A stretch of 64,000 bases of DNA from Emydura subglobosa (lineage: Eukaryota; Chordata; Testudines; Chelidae). The translations under genes were made by a program, and so were the position numbers. This document shows, piece by piece, positions 57,600 through 64,000 of the stretch; the stretch's first letter is position 1; every line of letters begins with the position of its first letter. The notes under the pieces are model-generated. The model was not told the origin of the DNA and made no database searches. It saw only the letters and a list, made by a program, of their open reading frames with translations. The stretch covers positions 44,607,157 through 44,671,156 of the forward strand of contig ML679970.1 of assembly GCA_007922225.1 (NCBI GenBank). The letters are read 5' to 3'.

Positions 57600-58485
57600 C
57601 CAGATGACTAATTTTGTACCTCCAAAGCTTTTTCTTTCTTTTTCTTTTTGCAAACATTGCCCAGTGTGACTTATTGATTTCTTATAAAATAAAGAGAAAA
57701 AAAACCCATGGGGTAAAATACTTCATATCACTGACCTTTCCACATCACAGGGCGTTATCCTGTTCAGAAATCTATTGGTCAATATTCCTGACCCTTCCTC
57801 ATTTCTTCCAATCTGCCGCCTCCGAGTGTCGATTACACAGCATGACAGTCTATTGCTCTGTTCTTAACCTCTGCTCTCTCCCAGACGTTAGCTACAGTGG
57901 ATGTTATAGCTGCCACTTTCCAGTTCTTGACGCTCTTAGGTCTCCGTTGGTCATTATTCAGTATAACAGCCCATTTCTCATCTCTTAACATCTGCTACCA
58001 TTTCACATTCCTTGTTCCACCATGGCACACTTTTCCTATCTGTAGGTAGTGTTGGTTTCCTAAGAATAGCTAGGTTGGCTGGCTCTGATCCCCTTATTAA
58101 CACTACTAGAGAATTCCTCAATAGCTTCATTTATCCTTTGCTCACTCACATATTTCTCATTTTGGTTTCTAAAGATTTTCCAGTTGTTTACATAGCACAG
58201 ACATCTTTCATAGCAAAGTTCTTTCCTCACCATTTACATAGATGCCATCTAGTCTGTATTATACAGCTTTACCTCTTTCCTCTTCCCTCTGGTGGTCACT
58301 TGGCAGTATGATTTCCTCTTTCCAGCCCTTCCATTTCTGCTGCTATTGATTTGTGCCTGGCACAGTGTAACCACACCTTTCCCCTTTCTTATGTCTTCTG
58401 CCCTCTAAATGGCTAAGAACATAACCTCTCATTTCTGACTTTCTGCTAGGCATGGTCTATTCCATAGTACAGTGGTTAGGAAATG
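57600..58485. repeat. Third partial copy (C) of the duplicated unit
   Basis: Diverged but collinear with 47740-48560: 'taattttgtacctccaaagctttt...caaacattgcccagtgtgac' versus 47774-47820; 'ttatacagctttacctc...gtggtcacttggcagtatgatttcctctttccagcccttcc' versus 48370-48440; 'tttctgctaggcatggtctattcca' versus 48540-48565. Homology ends near 58485 where the gypsy-type element begins, so the third unit is cut before any OR gene. Confidence 0.6.
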
Positions 58486-58549
58486 TCGGGTCCATTTTAA
58501 TGGAACCAATGAGCCCAGAGAGCCAAAGGTGTTAACTTGACTGTGGACG

Positions 58550-59662
58550 TGCCCCTGTGAGGGGAATAGCTTCCGGGGTTCTCCCTCTGGGTTCTTCTCA
58601 TAGGGGGACCACCCCTCCTGGCTATCCCCTGCCGGGAAGAGTCTCAAGACCTTTAACCGGGTGAACAAGCAGTCTTTCGCCCCGGCCCTTGGTGGGGAGG
58701 GCGAGCCAGCCGTCACTAGTCTTCGGCCGGGGCAGTCAGTAATTTAGTATTCGGGGCTGGAGAAGGAGGCCGTAGTGCGCGAGCGTGCCAAGCCCGTAGA
58801 GGGGTGAGCAGTGGTCTGGGTCCAGCCCTTCAGCAGGGCCAGGCAGGTAAGGCGGGAGAGGCTCTAGCGGTAGCCACTATCCACCCTGGCTCAGGATGAG
58901 GGAAAGGGACGCAGGCCCACCCGTCTCCACTGCGTCCCAGCCCAGGGCCCTGTCAGTGACCGGAGGTCCTGTCACTGGGTCGGCGGGGCTCCAGCCAAAA
59001 TACGCTGAGTCGCTTGGAGCCACCACTCAGTTGTACCACCGTCAGCTTCCCTGGGCTGCTTCCTCCTACCCTGGTTTAAAGTACCTTTGCTCCGTCGCCT
59101 GCCTCTGGAGTCCTGGGTTTGATGGTGGGTGGGAGTCCCACGAATCCCTCTCCGTCAACTGGCAGCAGCTCTGGAAACTCCATGGGCTCCGGAAACTCCA
59201 TGGGCTATTCAGCGGAGGGCAGTTCCTCCAGGTCCTCTGGCCCCCAGGCTGTGGGTAGGGCCGGCAAGTTCTCGGGGTCCTAGGCCCTGGACTGCTCAGA
59301 TCGGTCTCCCTCCGGCTCTCAGGCAGCGGGCAACTCGGGCAGGCCCTCCTCCGGCTCCCAGGATGTGGGTAAGACTGGCCGCTCCCCCTCGGTGTGGGCC
59401 TCTGGTCTGGTTCTAGCTGGGAGCCTCAGGGGAGAGGCGTCTCTCTCCCTCGGCCGTCCCCGCCTGACTGAGCTCGCACGCCTGGGTTTTAAAGGCCTTG
59501 CTCCCCCTGGCTTCCGGACAGGTGGTGTCCGTGGGGTTTCTAACGGCCTGAGCCCATCCTCCTGCTTTGGGCCAGGGGCTGTCCTTCTGACTTTACCAGC
59601 CTGGATGGGTTTGGCTCCTCCTTTGGGTCCTTCACAGAGGGGGACCACCCCGCCCGGCTACA
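58550..59662 (-). mobile_element. 3' LTR region of Gmr1-like element
   Basis: On the minus strand, the sequence starting TGTAGCCGGGCGGGG at 59662, directly after the end of the RNase H frame and a short GGGGCGG purine stretch, matches the start of the right-hand repeat at 62568. The two repeats align for about 290 bp (59360-59662 and 62285-62568). Beyond 59360 only this copy continues, to an approximate end near 58550. A TTTAAAG word near 59075 and GC-rich flanks fit an LTR promoter. The long antisense and sense open frames here are composition artefacts. Confidence 0.55.
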
Positions 59663-60170
59663 CACACCGCCCCTCAAGTCCAGTTCCTGGCCTCCAGGGC
59701 TGGTCTCGTCCAAAACTCCCAAGAGGGACAGCGCATTCGCATTCGCATGTTGCTGGCCCGCTGGATGCCATACTGTAAAGGCGAATGGCTGGAGGGTCAG
59801 GTACCAGCGCATAAGGCGGGCGTTGGTGTCTTTCATCTGGTGTATCCACTTCAGGGCCGCGTTGTCTGGGACTACTACAAAGGTGCTGCCAAGTAGGTAG
59901 TACCAGAGGGCCTCCACAGCCCACTTTACAGCCAGTGCTTCCTTTCAATCACCGAGTACCGTTGCTCTCGGGGGAACAGCTTCCAGCTTATGTACAGTAC
60001 GTGATGCTCTTCCCCGTTGATCTACTGGGCCAGGACAGCACCCAGTCCCACCGTTGATGCGTCTGTCTGTACAATGAAGCCCCTCTCGAAGTCAGGGCTA
60101 TATAACACCGGTTTTTGGCATCCTTGAGAGCCTGGAACACTCTCTACATTGTGGGATCCAGCGGACACAT
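59663..60170 (-). pseudogene. Gmr1-like element RNase H, decayed
   Basis: Minus-strand motifs in order: FIVQTDAS (60055-60075, first catalytic Asp), a stop at the VLAQ*INGE position, a frame disturbance near 59945 in the 'VIERKHW' motif, VVVPDNAALKWIHQM (near 59855-59875), HPAGQQHANANALSLL (near 59710-59760). In the last motif the usual Asp of 'NADALS' reads Asn. RNase H follows RT and is the last pol domain before the 3' LTR, which fits an integrase-first pol. It is not functional. Confidence 0.8.
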
Positions 60171-60985
60171 ATCGGCTCGATCTTCATCAGGAGATTGGTC
60201 AATGGGGCCGCCCTGGTGGCAAAGTCAGGGATAAATCGCCGGTAGTAGCCCACTAGCCCCAGGAACTGTTGGACCTACCGCTTAATGGTTGAGGCAGGTT
60301 GCCCCCGGATTGCTTGTACCTTCCCCACTAGTGGTCGGGCAACTCCTCGTCCTAGGGTGTACCCGAGGTAGGTAGTTTCTTGCTACCCGAGGTGGCACTT
60401 CTTTGGGTTTGCAGTCAGGTCCATAACCCGTAGGGTCCTAGGGACGGCCGCAAAGTGGTCGAGGTGGTCTTCCCAGCGTCGGCTGTACACTACAACGTTG
60501 TCCAGCTAGACAGTCGCATACTTGAGGTGGGGTTGCAGGAGCCGGCCCATCAGTCTCTGGAAGGTTGCGGAGGCCCCGTGCAAACCGAAGGGCATTCTTG
60601 TAAACTGATAGAGCCCTTGGGGCGTGGCAAAGACTGTTTTTTCTTTGGACCTCGGCTCCATGGGTATTTGCCTGTAGCCTTTCGTTAGGTCGAGGGTGGA
60701 AATATACTGGGCCTCTCCAAGCCGCTCGAGGAGCTCGTCGACTCGGGGCATAGGGTAGGCGTCAAACCTAGAAATCAGGTTGACTTTTCGGAAGTCAATA
60801 CAAAACTGGCAGGATCCGTCCGGCTTAGGGACAAGGACAACGGGGCTCCGTCACTCACTCTTCGAGGGTTCAATCATGCCATGTTCCAGCATAGCCTTTA
60901 CTTCCTCCTCTATCGCCTCCCGTAAGTGTCATGGGAGGGGCCTGGTTGGAGCCCAGACCACCGCCCCTGGGTTCATCTGAATACT
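60171..60985 (-). pseudogene. Gmr1-like element reverse transcriptase, decayed
   Basis: Minus-strand RT blocks: QHSIQMNPGAVV at the N-terminus (near 60960-60990), VLVPKPDGSCQFCIDFRKVN (near 60790-60845), STLDLTKGYRQIP (near 60655-60710), FGLHGASATFQRLM (near 60550-60595), then the active-site box. Where a YLDD is expected the codons are TAG (60506-60508), Leu, Asp and AAC (Asn, 60497-60499), so the Tyr is a stop and the second catalytic Asp is Asn. The thumb motif QQFLGLVGYYRRFIPDFAT is at 60210-60270. Further stops lie near 60930, 60855 and 60370. The N-terminus is in the same frame as the integrase tail upstream. Confidence 0.85.
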
Positions 60986-62284
60986 ATGCTGTACTACAGT
61001 GGTCTGGCCAGGCTTTGCCATGAACGTTCGGGAGAAGGCCTTCAGGAGGTGCTGGGACTGCTTCCGCTGCCTTTCGGTGAGGTCTTCGCCCAGTGTGGGC
61101 TCCTGCTGGTCACCGGGGCCTGGGGGCTGCAGCCCCAACTCCGGTTCTGTGGGATAGGGTGCGATCATGAAGGTCTCCTGCTCATGCCAGGGTTTCAAGA
61201 GGTTCACTTGGTATATCTGCTGGGGTTTCCGGTGGTTTGGCTGATGGACCTCATAGTTGACAGGACTCACCTGCTGTATGACCTTGAAGGGGCCTTGCCA
61301 GCAGGCCAGGAGCTTGGATTCCTCTGTGGGGAGGAGGATGAGAACCCGATCCCTGGGTTGGAAGGTCTGGGTGTGCACACCCCGTTGTAGGCGTGCTCCT
61401 GTGCCCACTGGGCATCCCTGAGATTCGCCTGAATTAGCTCCCTGGCCTGGGCTAACCAGTCCCACAGCGTCAGGACATATTGGAGCAGCCCTCGGTCCCA
61501 GGGTGGTACTTGATCCCAGGTTTCTCTTCCGAGGTCGAGCAGGCAATGCGGTTGTCGCCCATACAATAATTCAAAGGGGGAGAAGTTAGTGGAGGCCTGT
61601 GGCACCTCCCAGATGGCCAGGAGGAGAAGGGGGAGCAGCTGGTCCCAGTGGCGGAGTTCGTCTGGGGAAAACTTGCGCAGCACCCCTTCAGTGTCCGGTT
61701 AAATCTCTCCACCAGGCCGTCCGTCTGGGGATGGTAGACCGAGGTCGGTAATTTCTTTATCTCCAGGATACCGCACATCTCCCGGAGAAAACTGGAGGTG
61801 AAATTTGTCCCTTGGTCCGAGAGGATCTCGTGGGGTAATCCCACCTGAGCAAAGATCTTCAATAGTTCCACGGCCACCGCCTGCACCGTGGCGCTCCGGA
61901 GCGGGATGGCCTATGGGAAGTGGGTTGCGTAATCCATTACAACCAGGATGTACCAAAAGCCCACATCACTCCTGGGGAGGGGTCCCACAAGGTCCATTGC
62001 GACCCTCTCGAAGGGCGTTCTGACCATGGGAAAAGGTATGAGGGGAGCTCGTGGTATGCCCAGGGGAGCAGCCAGTTGGCACTCAGGGCAAGAGGCACAA
62101 TAGTCCTTCAACTCTTGCCTAATCCCAGGCCAATAGAAGCGGGACAAGATCCGTGTGAGGGTTTTGTTCAGCCCCAGGTGGCCGGCTGCAGGAACATCAT
62201 AGGCCAGTCTGAGCACGGCCTGCCGGTGGAGTCGTGGTACCACAAGTTGGGCTCAGGGTTCCCAGGTCCATGGATCTCGCTCCA
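60986..62284 (-). pseudogene. Gmr1-like element integrase, located before RT, decayed
   Basis: Read on the minus strand from 62284: the zinc-binding N-terminus (AGHLGLNKTLTRILSRFYW, then CASCPEC), the core with first Asp in MDLVGPLP (near 61995), second Asp in LSDQGTNFTS (near 61805) and Glu in LVERFNR (near 61705), then FSPFELLYGRQP, and a GPY/F-type tail (ACWQGPFKVIQ, QIYQVNLLKPW near 61190-61220). Disabling changes: TAG within THFP*AIPL near 61910, a frameshift near 61685 and another near 61380. After the tail the same frame runs on through about 60 residues into the RT N-terminus at 60990. So integrase lies upstream of RT in one reading frame, the order known for Gmr1-type Ty3/gypsy elements. 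Confidence 0.85.
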
Positions 62285-62568
62285 CGTGGGTAAGACCAGC
62301 TGCTCCCCCTCGGCGTGGGCCTCTGTTCTGGTTCTAGTTGGGAACCTCAGAGGAGAGGCGTCCCTCTCCCTCGCCCGTCCCTGCCTGACTGAGCATTTTT
62401 AGAGGCCTGGCTCCGCCCCCCTGCTTCCAGACAGGTGGTGTCCATGGGGTTCCTGAGCCCACCCTCCTGCTTCGGGCCAGGGGCTGTCGTTCTGGACTCT
62501 ACCAGCTAGGGTGGGTTTGGCTCCCGCTCTGGATCCTTCTCAGAGGGGGACCACACCTCCCAGCCACA
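62285..62568 (-). mobile_element. Truncated 5' LTR of Gmr1-like element
   Basis: About 284 bp matching 59360-59662 in direct orientation ('gtgggtaagac..gctccccctcgg.gtgggcctct', 'cttccagacaggtggtgtcc', 'cagagggggaccac'). It begins TGTGGCTGGG at 62568 on the minus strand. At 62285 it is joined directly to the integrase coding region; the rest of the LTR, the primer-binding site, gag and protease are missing, so an internal deletion removed them. Confidence 0.7.
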
Positions 62569-64000
62569 GTGACCCTGTCACTGTACATCATGAAATAGTT
62601 AAATATGGGTTGGAGTTTGCAATGCTTCGTCTCATGGCAAGCACATTAGAAAATGCATGCAAACATTTGGAAAAGATTAGTATACAGGACATAAAGGATT
62701 TGGATTCAGGAATTGAGTGGTTCTACAAAACAATCTACATTAAAACTTACCTAAGTGCTGTTTTCAGAGACAGGCTATTGGTTTGAATGCCTTCTTTTGT
62801 CAGAGTCCTTACTGGGGAAGGTGGAGTTAGCTGTGGTCTTGGATTTTTACTCAGCTGTGAAAGTTGTGGTCACTTTTCCTGCTTGTGACAAAACAGACAG
62901 AATAGGGGAGAAGAGAGAGGATAGCAAAGATGTGGGAATATGGCTTTTTATTGACATTCATGGGATTTGAGGCAGCTGGTCCATGGACAAATGCTTTGGG
63001 CTGCCAAGTTGGATGTTGCTGCTCTTGCTCTGTCTGGGTTCAATTCCCCAGTCTGGGACATCTCTTCTTGGTCTGGGCAGGGTCTTCTATTTCACTGGTC
63101 ATTCTGAGGCTGGGCAGGGCTGGATGGCTGCCTCCTTCTGCCAATGTCTTGCGATGCAGTTGGACTCAGAATCTGGTCAAAAGAGATGGACAGTGAAATG
63201 CAGTAAAGTCAGGGGGCGGGGGGTGAAGAAAACAGGCCACATGAATTCAGACCCACCTGGATCGCTTCATGAGCTGAAGGCAAACAAATAGTATGTGTTT
63301 TAATACAGCTAAATGGAAACGTATGCATCTAGGAAAAAAGAACATGGGCCAAACGTGCAAGGTCCGGCATTCTGTCCTGGGAAGCAGTGCTTCTCCACCA
63401 CTGTCAATTTTAAAATCAAAATTGTGTATATTGATTGTTCTGCTCTCGTTGAAAAGGAATTATTTTGGGAACGCTCCATGGCCTGTGTTCTGCAGACTAT
63501 ATGATCACCATCATCCCCTATGGCCTTGGTATCTATAAATTATCTCTAGGAACAACTTCCAGGGAGATGTGAGAGCGTCTCCATCATTTGGAGTCTTTAA
63601 ATAAAGTTTGGATATCTTTCTGACAGGTATCCTTGTTTTCACTGTAGCTTTCTGGGATTCATTCAGGAATCACCAGCTGAGGTTCCAAAGATGGCTTTGA
63701 AGGAGGTGATTACCCTAATGGCCTCTTCTGGTCTTAAAACGTTTGAATCTATGAACAGTTCACTGAAAGCAATAGTCCATATTCCCCTCTAACTTAAACT
63801 GGTGTAAAGGAGAAGTTATGTAGTTGAGGTGAATAGATTCAAGTCAGTGTAAACCTCATCTAGGTAAGAAATGTTGGGCTCTTTATCACATATGTATCAT
63901 ATGTTTGATGGAGTTTTGATGTGTCTTAAAGTGTCATTATTTGGGATTGATGTGTAATTTGTTACGGAACTGTACTTTTGTGTGAAGCTTTTCACAGGCT
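62569..64000. other. Intergenic, no gene seen
   Basis: Unique-looking sequence with a possible CR1-like tail near 63700-63765 ('gattaccctaatggcctcttctggtcttaaaacgtttgaatctatga'). Short open frames (for example 62511-62786, 62983-63291) show no motif I recognise. Confidence 0.4.

Noticed and set aside
59319..59778. Long plus- and minus-strand frames rich in Pro/Arg/Ser
   Set aside because: They lie in the GC-rich LTR of the Gmr1-like element. Only the RNase H part of the minus-strand frame is real.
60926..61390. 154-codon plus-strand open frame
   Set aside because: It is antisense to the integrase tail and RT start of the Gmr1-like element, whose minus-strand domains are clear.
1..64000. CRISPR arrays, operons, bacterial promoters or riboswitches
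   Set aside because: The sequence is vertebrate. No regularly spaced direct repeats with unique spacers exist, and the repeats seen are transposon families or microsatellites.

Overview
This is a stretch of vertebrate nuclear DNA, most likely from a turtle; a crocodilian is the main alternative. The support is repeat content: many CR1/L3 LINE tails of the sauropsid type (a G-rich segment, then short ATTCTATGA-like endings), a Penelope-like element, PIF/Harbinger-like and hAT-like non-autonomous transposons, MIR-type SINE pieces and several LTR families. There is no bacterial-style gene organisation. The only host protein genes I can support are single-coding-exon class II olfactory receptors (ORs), so the window is part of an OR cluster.

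Layout. 1-3600: a decayed retrovirus-like pol on the minus strand (RT, RNase H, integrase), ending in an LTR remnant into which a second LTR-like repeat has been placed. 3600-9616: intergenic, small repeats only. 9622-10178: a solo LTR with a perfect 5-bp target duplication, 251 bp upstream of an intact OR (10430-11383, +). 12083-13060: a Penelope-like element with a GIY-YIG domain, split by a CR1 insertion. 14124-15137: an OR pseudogene (+). 15.1-24.1 kb: CR1 copies and a 1.2-kb Harbinger-like element. 24436-32280: a tandem trio of related ORs (+), made of a pseudogene, an N-terminal stump and an intact gene. 32.3-42.3 kb: intergenic, with LTR-like pieces, a hAT-like MITE, a conventional Ty3/gypsy RT-RNase H fragment and a zinc-knuckle retroelement ORF1 remnant. 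42.3-58.5 kb: a tandem duplication in which each of two units carries one minus-strand OR (45361-46305 and 52499-53449), with a third partial unit at the right edge. 58.5-62.57 kb: a minus-strand Ty3/gypsy-type element. 62.57-64 kb: nothing recognised.

The most notable object is the 58.5-62.57 kb element. Read on the minus strand, its integrase comes before its reverse transcriptase and RNase H, and the integrase C-terminus runs in the same frame into the RT N-terminus. That is the Ty1/copia-like order known for the Gmr1-type clade of Ty3/gypsy elements, not the usual gypsy order. Here it is dead: 5' deletion, nonsense codons, frameshifts and a changed RT active site.

The tandem OR duplication also acts as a clock. 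A solo LTR in unit A has a clean empty site in unit B, and unit B has its own LINE and DNA-transposon insertions absent from A. The B receptor keeps an open frame but has lost the arginine of the DRY-type motif (now DQY) and four residues around TM3. The OR genes share no operon; each is expected to be expressed alone from its own upstream non-coding exon. Likely 3' splice sites lie just upstream of most of the OR start codons.
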